Assembly: GCA_944322005.1 (NCBI GenBank)
Contig: CALUNL010000001.1
Coordinates: forward strand, 310,001 to 374,000
Source of the DNA: an uncultured Alistipes sp.
Lineage (GTDB): Bacteria; Bacteroidota; Bacteroidia; Bacteroidales; Rikenellaceae
DNA length: 64,000 nt
Reading direction: 5' to 3'
The notes under the pieces were generated by a model. That model had not been told where the DNA came from and ran no database searches. It saw only the letters and a list, made by a program, of their open reading frames with translations. A program made the translations under genes and the position numbers. The first letter of the stretch is position 1, and each line of letters starts with the position of its first letter. This document shows positions 41,759 to 50,721 of the stretch, one piece after another.

Positions 41759-42925
41759 TTATTTTATCTTCCTTACACACCGTACAGCGTTGTATACACA
41801 TTGCATGTCGTTTTGCGGCCCGAAAAAGCGGGGATATGATGATGCCGGTCCGGATTTGGGGTCACTGCGCTGTGCTCCGGCTCCGTGTACGTCGCACAAC
41901 TCTCCCGTGCGCGGATTCTTGCCCCAGGCCTCTCCGAAACAGACATATATTGCGTTCCCGTAAGGATTCCTGCCATCCAGGTGCGTGGTCGAACTCCAAT
42001 AGTATGCATATCCGTTTATATCGCCGTAAATATTGTGAAGGCTGCATTCGAATAACGGTGATATGGCCGGTGAATTTGTGGCGGACGGGGATCTGTCATA
42101 ATCCACAATCGACTCCAGCTCTTTTGCATTCGGAAGATACCAGTCGGAGTATCCTGCGAGAGTCAGCGTATCGGCGTATGAAAGTGCCTGCTCCCAGTCA
42201 TACAACTTTCCGTTGTCGGATTTCTGCCACATCAGACCCGTGGCATAATCGCTTATCGTACCGTCCCCATTGTCGACGAACCTGTTCTTTCCGTATTCGG
42301 TATTCCCCCTGACCATGCGGAAATACATTTTGTTTTCTCGGCCTCTCTTCAACAGCGGATAACTTTTTATTCTTCCGTCCACGAAGTTTACACCGAAAAT
42401 CGATGCTTGTCCGCCCATTGTCCTTCCTCTGTAGACGGTGGATGACCATGTTTGTGCATCTATCTCACGTTCGCCATTGTCGGTATCCCCGGACGGTTGT
42501 ATGAAATAGTTGGTGTCGATATATGGGGCGATCACATACTCTCCCATTGATCTGCCGGTGAACAGAATCAGGGAATAGAGCTCCTTGATGGTGGGAATGC
42601 GCCAGTCGTCATATCCTCCCGTCCTCAAATCTGCCGCCTTCTGTTGCGCTTCGGCAAAGGTTATCTTGTCGCCCATGTCCTTTTCCCACATGAGCCCCGT
42701 AACCAGATCGGTTATGGTCCCGTCTCCATTGTCCCGGTATTGCGGTTGGTTTCCGTCAATGCATGCGTCCTGTCCGTAGAATGCTGTCCCCGGCTCGGGA
42801 GCCTCTATTTTCGCGCCTGTGCCGTAATACCCATTTTGTCCGGTATCCACTATCGGATACGTAATCTGTGAATAGACCGTTGGCGCAACTGCCAGTATGG
42901 CCACCGATAAGAAAAGTCGTTTCAT
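41759..42925 (-). CDS. Secreted protein with two DUF1566 (Lcl-like) domains
   Basis: A 388-residue exported protein. The ATG at 42925 gives a clean signal peptide (MKRLFLSVAILAVAPTVYS). Two homologous DUF1566 units are visible: one around YRDNGDGTITDLVTGLMWEK and WRIPTIKELYSLI, and one around FVDNGDGTISDYATGLMWQK and WYLPNAKELESIV, ending in the YWSSTTH and VRCVRKIK pattern. The Lcl adhesin of Legionella has the same domain. It forms a two-gene unit with the metallophosphoesterase. Binding or adhesion is an inference. Confidence 0.85.
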   Translation of the reverse strand: MKRLFLSVAILAVAPTVYSQITYPIVDTGQNGYYGTGAKIEAPEPGTAFYGQDACIDGNQPQYRDNGDGTITDLVTGLMWEKDMGDKITFAEAQQKAADLRTGGYDDWRIPTIKELYSLILFTGRSMGEYVIAPYIDTNYFIQPSGDTDNGEREIDAQTWSSTVYRGRTMGGQASIFGVNFVDGRIKSYPLLKRGRENKMYFRMVRGNTEYGKNRFVDNGDGTISDYATGLMWQKSDNGKLYDWEQALSYADTLTLAGYSDWYLPNAKELESIVDYDRSPSATNSPAISPLFECSLHNIYGDINGYAYYWSSTTHLDGRNPYGNAIYVCFGEAWGKNPRTGELCDVHGAGAQRSDPKSGPASSYPRFFGPQNDMQCVYNAVRCVRKIK

Positions 42926-42961
42926 GTGAATCATTCGTTTGACAATCATATTATTGCAGGA

Positions 42962-42969
42962 CAAAGATA
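42962..42969 (-). promoter_or_regulatory. -7 box (TATCTTTG) for the DUF1566-phosphoesterase unit
   Basis: Exact TAnnTTTG on the minus strand, 36 bases before the ATG at 42925. The stretch 42970-43128 behind it shows nothing else that I can support. Confidence 0.6.
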
Positions 42970-43128
42970 TGGATATGCATTGGCGCTGAACCGTGTGCTG
43001 CCGCGAATCGTCCGAACATGACGGGCGAAACGACCAAATACGGGGTTGAATATTCTTTCCGCTTTAGGAATCATGGCCGTAGGTGTATGGTCCCGACTGC
43101 CGGCATATGCAGATGAGCCGGAGAAAGA

Positions 43129-43157
43129 TAAGCCACGGGCATAATGTCCGTGGCTTA
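43129..43157 (-). terminator. Probable terminator of the Ca2+ ATPase gene
   Basis: 13-bp stem with one G-T pair (43129-43141 with 43145-43157), 3-base loop, 24 bases past the stop codon; the minus-strand tail TTATCTTT is only moderately T-rich. Confidence 0.65.
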
Positions 43158-43181
43158 CTGTCAAAACTTCTTGAACATGTA

Positions 43182-45833
43182 CTATTTTCTTCGCAAACGC
43201 TGCACAAGTCTGGCAATCGCCTTTGCGAGTTCGCATGCAACCATTGCGGCGAACGAGAGCCCGATGACCCATATCCAGTGCACGCTGTCGAGCGGTACGA
43301 CATGGAATGCGGTGCTGATTCCCGGAATGAGCATCACTCCCAGCATCATCGCCACAACGGCAATGACGGCCCCCCACAGGTATTTGTTGGAGAACATTCC
43401 GCATCCTACGAAGCTGTTTCCGCTGCGGATGCTGAATATCATTGTCATCTGCGAGAATGCGAGTGTGGCGAATGCCATCGTGCGAGCCGTATCGATGGAG
43501 ACCTCGAGGCCTATGGCATAGGCGGTCAGAGTCAGAGCCGAGATGAGTATTCCCTGCAGGATGATGCGAAGCGTGAATCCACGCGTCATTATGCCGCGCC
43601 GCGAGTCGGTCGGCCTGCGCCGCATGACATCCCTCTGTGCCGGGTCGACACTCAGGGCCAGTGCAGGAAGGCTGTCCGTGACGAGGTTGATCCACAGGAT
43701 GTGTATCGGCAGCAGAGGCGCAACCATATTGCACATCACGGCGATGAATAGCACGAGTACTTCGCCGAGATTGGTCGACAGCATGAACTGTATGGCCTTG
43801 ACGATGTTGTCGTATATGCGCCGGCCCTCCTTTACGGCGGCAACGATCGTTGCGAAGTTGTCGTCGGTGAGCACGACGTCGGCCGCCTCCTTCGAGACGT
43901 CGGTTCCGGTGACGCCCATTGCCACGCCGATGTTGGCAAGTTTCAGCGCCGGGGCATCGTTCACACCGTCACCGGTCATGGCCACGACGTCGCCGTGCTG
44001 CTGGAACGACCTGACGATGCGCACTTTGTGTTCCGGCGACACTCTGGCGTAGACGGCAATGTTCTTGCACTTGCCGACGAGTTCCTCGTCCGACATTCCG
44101 TCGAGCTCGGCGCCGGTGAGTGCTATGTCGTCCTTGCCCATGATTCCAAGCGAGGTGGCTATTGCCGTTGCGGTTATCTTGTGGTCGCCGGTAATCATCA
44201 CCGGTTTGATTCCCGCGTTCCTGCACTGTGCCACCGCATCGCGCACCTCGTCGCGCGGAGGGTCTATCATGCCCACCATGCCGACAAACGTAAGGCCGCA
44301 TTCGGTATTTTCCGGCGTTATCTCGTCGGGCAATGACGTTATTGTCTTCTCTCCCGCCGCAAGCACGCGCAATGCGTTGCCTGCCATCTCCATGTTGGCA
44401 CCGGATATGCGTTTGCGGTCGTCGTCCGTCATGTCGCGGACACTGCCCTTCTCCATTATCGTGTCACAACATGCGAGCAGCTCGTCGAGACCGCCTTTTA
44501 CCGCTACCTTCATCCTGCCGTCTGCGCATCTGTGGACGGTGGTCATGAGCTTGCGTTCCGAATCGAACGGTATCTCCCCTATGCGCGGGCACTTGTCTTC
44601 GGCCTCCTCCTTGTCCAGACCGAATTTCACTCCTAAGTCCAACAGCGCGACCTCCGTCGGGTCGCCGACGGCGGTTTTGCCTCCATCCTCCGACTCGCCG
44701 AACTCCGCATCGTTGGCAAGTACGCATATTTCGGCCATGCTGCGGGCGGACGGGGTGTTGTCCCCGACCTCGCGTATCTCTCCGTCGCAATACATCTTCA
44801 CGGCCGTCATACGGTTCTGCGTGAGGGTTCCGGTCTTGTCGGAGCATATTACGGTGGTGCTTCCGAGCGTCTCGACCGAAGGCATGTTCTTGACTATGGC
44901 GTTGCGTTTTGCAAGGCGCTGCACGCCTACCGCGAGTACGATTGTCGATACTGCCGGGAGGCCCTCCGGAATAGCCGCGGCAGCAAGGCTTACGGCGGTC
45001 ATGAACATCGTGAGTATGTCGTTGCCGTAGAGCACGCCTATAACGAACATCAGCGCACAAATGCTTACTGCGGCGATGGCCAGAATCTTTCCGAGCTGGT
45101 CCAGACGCTTCTGCATCGGGGTCTTCATCTCCGGTACGGACTTTATCATCTCGGCTATACGTCCCACTTCCGATTTGGCTCCGGTGGCAACGACGATTCC
45201 GCGGCCGCGGCCGTAGGTCACGCTGCACGAGGCGAACGCCATGTTGATGCGGTCGCCTATCGGAACGCGCTCGGGGATGGCCTCGATCCGCTTCTCCGAA
45301 GGCACGGACTCTCCCGTGAGTGCAGCCTCCTCTATTTTCAGATTTACGGCCTCCGTAAGACGCATGTCCGCTGGAACGGAGTCGCCGGTTTCGAGCACCA
45401 CCACATCACCAGGCACGAGCCGTCGCGATTCGATTACCTGTATTTCGCCGTCGCGCACCACCTTGCAGTGCGGTGCCGACAGCTTTTCGAGCGCGTCGAG
45501 CGATTTTTCGGCCTTGGCCTCCTGCATCACTCCGATGATTGCGTTCAGGACGACAATCGAAAGGATGATTATCACGTCGGAGAAGCCTTCGCCGTTGAGA
45601 AGACTTACTGTGCCCGATATTGCCGCGGCAACAATCAGGACGATAATCATGAAGCTCTTGAACTGGTTGAGGAACTTTACGAACAGGCTTTTGTGCCGTG
45701 TCTTTTCGAATTCGTTGTAGCCGTTTGTCTTCAAACGTTTCTCCGCCTCTTCGGCGTTGAGGCCCGACTCTATGTCGCTTCCGAGAAGCGATTCCACCTT
45801 GTCGGGCGAAAGTCTATAAAAATCGTCTTCCAT
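43182..45833 (-). CDS. Calcium-translocating P-type ATPase
   Basis: An 883-residue inner-membrane P2-type ATPase that exports Ca2+. Seen: the actuator TGES (173-176), the M4 motif PEGLP (E290 as ion ligand), phosphorylated D332 in DKTGTLT, MTGDGVNDAP in the hinge, and NLVTDSLPALAL in M6, whose Asn and Asp are ligands of SERCA site II. This site pattern favours Ca2+ over Na+/K+ or Mg2+. Cytoplasmic N- and C-termini, ten predicted helices. Monocistronic with its own terminator; divergent from the AraC gene. Confidence 0.93.
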   Translation of the reverse strand: MEDDFYRLSPDKVESLLGSDIESGLNAEEAEKRLKTNGYNEFEKTRHKSLFVKFLNQFKSFMIIVLIVAAAISGTVSLLNGEGFSDVIIILSIVVLNAIIGVMQEAKAEKSLDALEKLSAPHCKVVRDGEIQVIESRRLVPGDVVVLETGDSVPADMRLTEAVNLKIEEAALTGESVPSEKRIEAIPERVPIGDRINMAFASCSVTYGRGRGIVVATGAKSEVGRIAEMIKSVPEMKTPMQKRLDQLGKILAIAAVSICALMFVIGVLYGNDILTMFMTAVSLAAAAIPEGLPAVSTIVLAVGVQRLAKRNAIVKNMPSVETLGSTTVICSDKTGTLTQNRMTAVKMYCDGEIREVGDNTPSARSMAEICVLANDAEFGESEDGGKTAVGDPTEVALLDLGVKFGLDKEEAEDKCPRIGEIPFDSERKLMTTVHRCADGRMKVAVKGGLDELLACCDTIMEKGSVRDMTDDDRKRISGANMEMAGNALRVLAAGEKTITSLPDEITPENTECGLTFVGMVGMIDPPRDEVRDAVAQCRNAGIKPVMITGDHKITATAIATSLGIMGKDDIALTGAELDGMSDEELVGKCKNIAVYARVSPEHKVRIVRSFQQHGDVVAMTGDGVNDAPALKLANIGVAMGVTGTDVSKEAADVVLTDDNFATIVAAVKEGRRIYDNIVKAIQFMLSTNLGEVLVLFIAVMCNMVAPLLPIHILWINLVTDSLPALALSVDPAQRDVMRRRPTDSRRGIMTRGFTLRIILQGILISALTLTAYAIGLEVSIDTARTMAFATLAFSQMTMIFSIRSGNSFVGCGMFSNKYLWGAVIAVVAMMLGVMLIPGISTAFHVVPLDSVHWIWVIGLSFAAMVACELAKAIARLVQRLRRK

Positions 45834-45926
45834 TTTGGATAAGAATTGTTGTAATGCAAAAATGGGGTTTATTATTCGTCATTTTGTTACGGTGTATGTA
45901 AAAAAAATGTCAAAAAGGTCGGATCT

Positions 45927-45945
45927 GTTGCAAATATGTTGCAAA
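45927..45945 (+). repeat. Direct repeats GTTGCAAA spaced by one helical turn
   Basis: GTTGCAAA occurs at 45927-45934 and 45938-45945, 11 bases start to start, about 94 bases before the AraC start codon. Such phasing is typical of AraC-type half-sites. Confidence 0.5.
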
Positions 45946-46038
45946 AAGACGTCGACGGGAAGCATTTTTGTCGAATTTGGCGACTTACAGGTATTTTTTT
46001 GCTATATTGCAGTTGAAAAATTTATGTAATCACCTTTT

Positions 46039-46965
46039 ATGGCTGACAATGTCCGTAAACCCAGGCACCTGGAGATAGATGCCGACGACCTGTCGGAACT
46101 CGCCGGTCCCGAATCGATACGCGATTTCTACATGTCGATTCACGACAGTCTGCACGATTTCTATGCAAGCGAGATGTCGTTCATATTCGACGGGTTTGCC
46201 CTCGAACTGTGCTGCGGCGGATGTCGCGATGTGACCATAAACGGCCGTCGCCATGAGATGGTTCCCGGTTCGATCCTGCTTCTGCCTCCCAACCAGCTTA
46301 TGGAGATCGGGCATACGTCGGAGGATTTTTCGCGCAAATCCATAATGGTGTCGCTCGACATGATTCTCGAGTTCCCGTCGCCGGTTGACATAGACATCAT
46401 AAATGCGGCGCGCCGGAGTCCCGTAATACGGGTGCCGGAGAGCAAGATGAAACTTCTGCTCGAATATTACCGTTTCATAGAGGAGCGTTATGAGGATGTG
46501 GGAAACGTTTACAGGGAGGAGATATCGAAATCGCTGTTCTATGCCATGATGCTCGAGATAAGCGGCATATACAGGGCCGTTTCCGGAGAGGCTTCCGGTG
46601 CGCCCAAACTGAAACAGGAGAGGCTTTGCGATGAGTTCTTCCTGCTGCTGTCGGCCAACTACAAACGTCACCGCACGGTAACGTTCTATGCCGGATGCAT
46701 GAATCTCACGCCGAAATATCTGTCTTCAGCCGTAAAACGCATATCGGGAAGGTCTGTCCCGGAGTGGATAAATGAAGCCGTGATAATAGAGATAAAACGC
46801 CTGCTGAAAACCACGGACATGACCGTCCTGCAGATATCCGAATATCTCAACTTTTCGAGCCCTTCGGCATTCGTGCAGTTCTTCAGGGCGAATGTCGGGG
46901 TTACTCCGCGGTCGTATCGTGTTGGCTCGGCCGATGCGGCTCCGTCCCGTCCGCTTCGCGTATGA
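46039..46965 (+). CDS. AraC family transcriptional regulator
   Basis: A 308-residue regulator. The N-terminal ~190 residues resemble a cupin-type sensor (MVPGSILLLPPNQLMEIGH), and the C-terminal ~110 hold the two AraC helix-turn-helix motifs (VTFYAGCMNLTPKYLSSAVK, then VLQISEYLNFSSPSAFVQFFR). Its 3' end overlaps the convergent maf gene by 65 bases. The divergent neighbour is the Ca2+ ATPase. No clear -7 box is found; direct repeats at 45927-45945 are a possible autoregulatory site. Target and inducer unknown. Confidence 0.88.
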   Translation: MADNVRKPRHLEIDADDLSELAGPESIRDFYMSIHDSLHDFYASEMSFIFDGFALELCCGGCRDVTINGRRHEMVPGSILLLPPNQLMEIGHTSEDFSRKSIMVSLDMILEFPSPVDIDIINAARRSPVIRVPESKMKLLLEYYRFIEERYEDVGNVYREEISKSLFYAMMLEISGIYRAVSGEASGAPKLKQERLCDEFFLLLSANYKRHRTVTFYAGCMNLTPKYLSSAVKRISGRSVPEWINEAVIIEIKRLLKTTDMTVLQISEYLNFSSPSAFVQFFRANVGVTPRSYRVGSADAAPSRPLRV

Positions 46966-47548
46966 AGTCGAGAAGCTCGACGTAGAGCCGCTGGAGCGGC
47001 AATCCCATTACATTGTAGAAGGAACCCTCTATGCCCTCTATGCCGACATACCCTATCCACTCCTGGATACCGTATGCTCCGGCCTTGTCAAGCGGCTTGC
47101 AGCTGCTTACGTAGTATCCTATCTCGTCCTCGCCGAGTTTGCGGAAGCGTACGCGGCTTTCGGCCGAGAACGTACGCATGTGTCCGACCGAACGCAGCGT
47201 GACGCCGGTAACTACCGTATGGCTGCGGCCCGAAAGCGAACGCAGCATCTGCGCGGCATCCTCCTCGTCGACAGGCTTTCCGAGTATGCGGCCGTCGACC
47301 AGCACCGTGGTATCGGCCGTAAGCAGGATGTCTCCCGGTTCGAGCTGCTCCGGATATGCGTTGCTCTTGAGACGCGACAGATAGCCCGCCACCTCCTCCG
47401 GCGGAAGCGAGTCGGGATACTCCTCCCTGCATCCGAATTTCGGTGCGGTGTCGAACTCTATGCCGAATCCCGTGAGAAGTTGACGCCGGCGCGGCGATGC
47501 CGAGGCCAGAATGAGGCGGTGTCCCGATATTATATCCTGCAGCAACAT
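46901..47548 (-). CDS. maf: Maf-like nucleoside triphosphate pyrophosphatase
   Basis: House-cleaning enzyme that hydrolyses non-canonical or pyrimidine NTPs (dTTP/UTP type) to monophosphates. A 215-residue protein with the opening LILASASPRRRQLL, TADTTVLVDGRILGKP, the SGRSHTVVTGV segment and DKAGAYGIQEWIGYVGIEGI, then GSFYNVMGLPLQRL. It is the last gene of the mbl-trmD-lpxB-fah-maf run, 8 bases after the FAH gene. The C-terminal 20 residues lie in the overlap with the AraC gene. Confidence 0.94.
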   Translation of the reverse strand: MLLQDIISGHRLILASASPRRRQLLTGFGIEFDTAPKFGCREEYPDSLPPEEVAGYLSRLKSNAYPEQLEPGDILLTADTTVLVDGRILGKPVDEEDAAQMLRSLSGRSHTVVTGVTLRSVGHMRTFSAESRVRFRKLGEDEIGYYVSSCKPLDKAGAYGIQEWIGYVGIEGIEGSFYNVMGLPLQRLYVELLDFIREADGTEPHRPSQHDTTAE

Positions 47549-47556
47549 GTTTGTGA

Positions 47557-48144
47557 TTATATTATTTGAAAGTCGAGAAGCGTCCTTCCGTCTATTGATA
47601 CCTTGATACAGTCGTCGGCGCGGAGCGGCATGTCGGCCGCGGTACCGGCATATACGATGTCGCCCGTACGCAGCGTCAGCAGTTGCGATGCCCGACTGAC
47701 GGCTTCATCGGCCGTACGGCGCAGGTTGTCCAGGCGAATGCTTCGCGAAAGTTCGTCTCCGGAGTGCAGCTCCAGCACGGCCGACTCGCCGAAATCGGCC
47801 ATGCCGGCAAATTCGGGAGATATGGCGAACGAATGGTCGAAGCAGTATGCCTCGTCGCCGGGGATGCCGGTCTCGAAGGCCCTTTCGAGAATGTCGCGGG
47901 CGGTGAATGCTACACCTGCCCCGACCGAACCGTAACATCTTCCGGCAAAACGCGGCTCTATGCACTTTACAAGCCTGTTTATGCGTATGCACAGTCCGAA
48001 GCCGCATAACATACGGTCGGAAAAGTGCGGCAGATAGAAGTCGTCGTTGTTGCGCAGTATCGACGAGTCGGAGCGTACGGTCACATAGGATTCGCCGCCC
48101 GCGGCCTCTGCTCCGATGCAGTTCTCAATGCATATTATCTTCAT
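47557..48144 (-). CDS. Fumarylacetoacetate hydrolase family protein
   Basis: A 195-residue cytoplasmic FAH-fold protein. The C-terminal half keeps the family pattern SVGAGVAFTARDI, the LRTGDIVYAGTAADMPL segment and a final VSIDGRTLLDF. Members act on 2-oxo acids (decarboxylation, hydration or C-C hydrolysis), using a divalent metal. The short length is usual for the Bacteroidota group. It overlaps lpxB by four bases (48141-48144). Substrate unknown. Confidence 0.85.
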   Translation of the reverse strand: MKIICIENCIGAEAAGGESYVTVRSDSSILRNNDDFYLPHFSDRMLCGFGLCIRINRLVKCIEPRFAGRCYGSVGAGVAFTARDILERAFETGIPGDEAYCFDHSFAISPEFAGMADFGESAVLELHSGDELSRSIRLDNLRRTADEAVSRASQLLTLRTGDIVYAGTAADMPLRADDCIKVSIDGRTLLDFQII

Positions 48145-49280
48145 CTTTCCGGATTGTTTCTCAACTGTCCGACAATATCCTTCGCAAAGCGTGCGCTTGC
48201 ACCCTCGCCGCCGATTATTCCGCGCAGTTCCGCGAAATCTCCGAGCATGCGCTCCCTGCGGCTTCCGCCCTTGAGTATGGAACTCAGCTCTCCGGCCGCC
48301 TCTCCGACATCGAAGTGCGATGACACTATCTCGCGCACCGCCTCCCGCCCGAGATTCAGGTTCACGAGCGAGATGTATGGTACCTTCAGTACATACGGCC
48401 TTATGATTTCGTAGATCTTCGGAACGTGGTACAGCACCATCTCCGGAACGTTTATCAGCGCCGTTTCAAGCGTGGCGGTACCGGATGTCACGACGGCCGC
48501 TTCGGCCACGGCGAGCGTCTCGTATGTCTTGTCGCATACGTACCGAACGCCCGAATCGCCGATTATGGCATCGTATGCAGACCTCTCTATCCACGACACT
48601 CCCGTGACGATGAATTCGTACTGCGGGAATCTCGAGGCCAGCGCAACCATGTCCGGGAGATTCTCGCGTATCTCGCTGCGTCGGCTTCCGGCCAGAAGCG
48701 CTACCTTCGGACGGCCGTCGAGACCGTTCTCACGGATGAACTCCTCGCGCGGAGGCAGCTTTTCCATGCGGTCGGATATGGCATCCACAAGCGGGTTGCC
48801 GCAGAATACGGCCTTTATGCCCTTACCGGCGAAATACTCCCTCTCGAACGGGAAGATTATGTAGAGCCGCTCCACATACCTGCGTATTCCCTTTACGCGG
48901 AACTCCTTCCACGCCCACACCTTCGGGGCTATGTAGTAGAACACGCGGATGCCCTGCGAGTGCGCCCACTTGGCAATCCGCATGTTGAAACTCGGATAGT
49001 CTATCAGTATGAGCACGTCGGGACGGAACCGTGCGATATCCTCGCGGCATTCGGCTATCTGTCCGAATATGGTTTTCAGGTTGCGCAGCACCTGCGCGAT
49101 GCCGAAAAACGACGTCTGCCGGTAGTGCTTCGCAAGATTATCCGCTCCGCCGACACCGGCCATGAGGTCGCCGCCCCAGAAACGGAACTCCGCCTCCGGA
49201 TCCTCGGCCGCAATACCTTTCATGAGGTTGCTGCCGTGCAGGTCGCCGCTCGGCTCGCCTGCTATGAGGTAATATCTCAT
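48141..49280 (-). CDS. lpxB: Lipid-A-disaccharide synthase
   Basis: Condenses UDP-2,3-diacylglucosamine with lipid X in lipid A synthesis at the inner membrane. A 379-residue GT19 protein with YYLIAGEPSGDLHGSNLM at the start, IDYPSFNMRIAKWA, FPFEREYFAG, LLAGSRRSEIRENLP and a VVTSGTATLETALINVP donor-site segment. Normal family length. It follows trmD by 18 bases in the operon. Confidence 0.97.
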   Translation of the reverse strand: MRYYLIAGEPSGDLHGSNLMKGIAAEDPEAEFRFWGGDLMAGVGGADNLAKHYRQTSFFGIAQVLRNLKTIFGQIAECREDIARFRPDVLILIDYPSFNMRIAKWAHSQGIRVFYYIAPKVWAWKEFRVKGIRRYVERLYIIFPFEREYFAGKGIKAVFCGNPLVDAISDRMEKLPPREEFIRENGLDGRPKVALLAGSRRSEIRENLPDMVALASRFPQYEFIVTGVSWIERSAYDAIIGDSGVRYVCDKTYETLAVAEAAVVTSGTATLETALINVPEMVLYHVPKIYEIIRPYVLKVPYISLVNLNLGREAVREIVSSHFDVGEAAGELSSILKGGSRRERMLGDFAELRGIIGGEGASARFAKDIVGQLRNNPER

Positions 49281-49298
49281 ATAGAAAATGCTGTTTGT

Positions 49299-49976
49299 CT
49301 ATCTTTCAAGCAGGTCGGGGCGCAACGCGCGCGTGCGCTCGTATGACTGCTCCTCCTGCCATTTCTCGATTTCGGCGAAATTGCCGGATGTCAGCACCTC
49401 CGGAACCTTCCATCCGTTGAAGTCTGCCGGCCTCGTGTATATCGGAGGGGCAAGGAGGTCGTCCTGGAAACAGTCCGTCAGCGCCGACTCTTCGTCGCCG
49501 ATGGCTCCCGGAAGCAGCCTCACTACCGAGTCGGTGATTATCGCCGCCGCGAGCTCACCACCGGTGAGGACGTAGTCGCCGATGGATATCTCGCGTGTAA
49601 TCAGATGTTCCCGGATGCGGAAGTCTATGCCCTTGTAGTGGCCGCAGAGGATTATGATGTTCTCAAGCGTCGAGAGGCGGTTGGCCTCGTGCTGGTCGTA
49701 GCGAATGCCGTCCGGCGACGTGAATATTATCTCGTCGTAGTGACGTTCGCTCTTCAGATGCTCGATGCAGCGGTATACGGGCTCTATCTTCATCACCATG
49801 CCTGCTTCGCCGCCGAACGGATAGTCGTCGACCGTGCGGCGTTTGTCGTCGGTATAGTCGCGCAGATTGTGGATGACTATTTCGACAAGTCCCTTTTCGC
49901 GGGCACGCTTGAGTATCGACTCGTTGAGCGGCGAGTCGAGCAGTTCCGGGACCACTGTAATGATGTCTATTCTCAT
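49299..49976 (-). CDS. trmD: tRNA (guanine-N1)-methyltransferase
   Basis: Methylates G37 of tRNAs with a G36 using SAM. A 225-residue SPOUT-fold protein with [12 protein letters not shown], the [14 protein letters not shown] loop, [14 protein letters not shown] and the knot segment [18 protein letters not shown]. It lies 15 bases after the MBL-fold gene and is not in the rpsP-rimM-trmD-rplS order known from other bacteria. Confidence 0.97.
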   Translation of the reverse strand: MRIDIITVVPELLDSPLNESILKRAREKGLVEIVIHNLRDYTDDKRRTVDDYPFGGEAGMVMKIEPVYRCIEHLKSERHYDEIIFTSPDGIRYDQHEANRLSTLENIIILCGHYKGIDFRIREHLITREISIGDYVLTGGELAAAIITDSVVRLLPGAIGDEESALTDCFQDDLLAPPIYTRPADFNGWKVPEVLTSGNFAEIEKWQEEQSYERTRALRPDLLER

Positions 49977-49991
49977 GCTGTCGGGAGCGGT

Positions 49992-50660
49992 TTAGTTCTT
50001 GTATGACACCTCGTTGTTGAGCACCTCGACGATGAACGGGTTGTATAGCGTTTCGTGTCCTATGTCCGTCGAGTCGCCGTGTCCCGGGAATACGGCCGTC
50101 TCGTCTCCCAGCGGGATTATGCGGTCGACAATCGACCGCATGAGGTCGGGATAGCATCCTCCGGCAAGGTCGGTACGCCCGATGCTTTCGCGGAAGAGCG
50201 TGTCTCCCGTAAGCAGTCTCTTCTCGTTCGGCTCGTACAGACATACACCTCCGGGCGTGTGTCCTGGGGTCGGTATTATCTGAAGCGCCGTATTGCCGAA
50301 GCGAATCTCCGTCTCCTTCGACAGGTCGATGTCCGGCTCCGGTACCGGCCGTGTCTTTATACCGAATATGCTGCCTCCCTGTTTCCCGGTGTCGAGCAGG
50401 AAGGTGTCGGCAGAGGAGAGCGCGAACGGTATGCCGAATCTGTTCTTCAGCCAGGCAATTCCGAACGTGTGGTCGAAATGGCCGTGGGTGTTTACGGCAA
50501 GTACCGGATGCAGTTTGCGCTTTGTGATGAAGTCGTCCAGCACGCGTTCCTCTTCCGCACCGTACATTCCGGCATCTACGATGACGCACTCCGAGGTCTC
50601 GTCCCACAGAACGTACGTGTTCTCCTGTATGGGGTTGAATACGAATTTGGCTATCTCCAT
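49992..50660 (-). CDS. MBL-fold metallo-hydrolase (glyoxalase II-like)
   Basis: A 222-residue cytoplasmic enzyme with the binuclear Zn signature NTHGHFDHTFG, further ligands in PTPGHTPGGVCLY, TGDTLF and FPGHGDST. The closest named relatives are hydroxyacylglutathione hydrolase-like proteins; the glutathione-binding C-terminal domain of true glyoxalase II is missing. The ATG at 50660 follows a -7 box, so it heads the operon with trmD, lpxB, fah and maf. Substrate unknown. Confidence 0.9.
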   Translation of the reverse strand: MEIAKFVFNPIQENTYVLWDETSECVIVDAGMYGAEEERVLDDFITKRKLHPVLAVNTHGHFDHTFGIAWLKNRFGIPFALSSADTFLLDTGKQGGSIFGIKTRPVPEPDIDLSKETEIRFGNTALQIIPTPGHTPGGVCLYEPNEKRLLTGDTLFRESIGRTDLAGGCYPDLMRSIVDRIIPLGDETAVFPGHGDSTDIGHETLYNPFIVEVLNNEVSYKN

Positions 50661-50681
50661 ATGTCCTCTCTCAATTTTTCT

Positions 50682-50689
50682 CAAATATA
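50682..50689 (-). promoter_or_regulatory. -7 box (TATATTTG) for the mbl-trmD-lpxB-fah-maf operon
   Basis: Exact TAnnTTTG on the minus strand, 21 bases before the ATG at 50660. Confidence 0.6.
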
Positions 50690-50721
50690 CGAAATAAATT
50701 CCCTGCCAGCCGAAATGTCCG

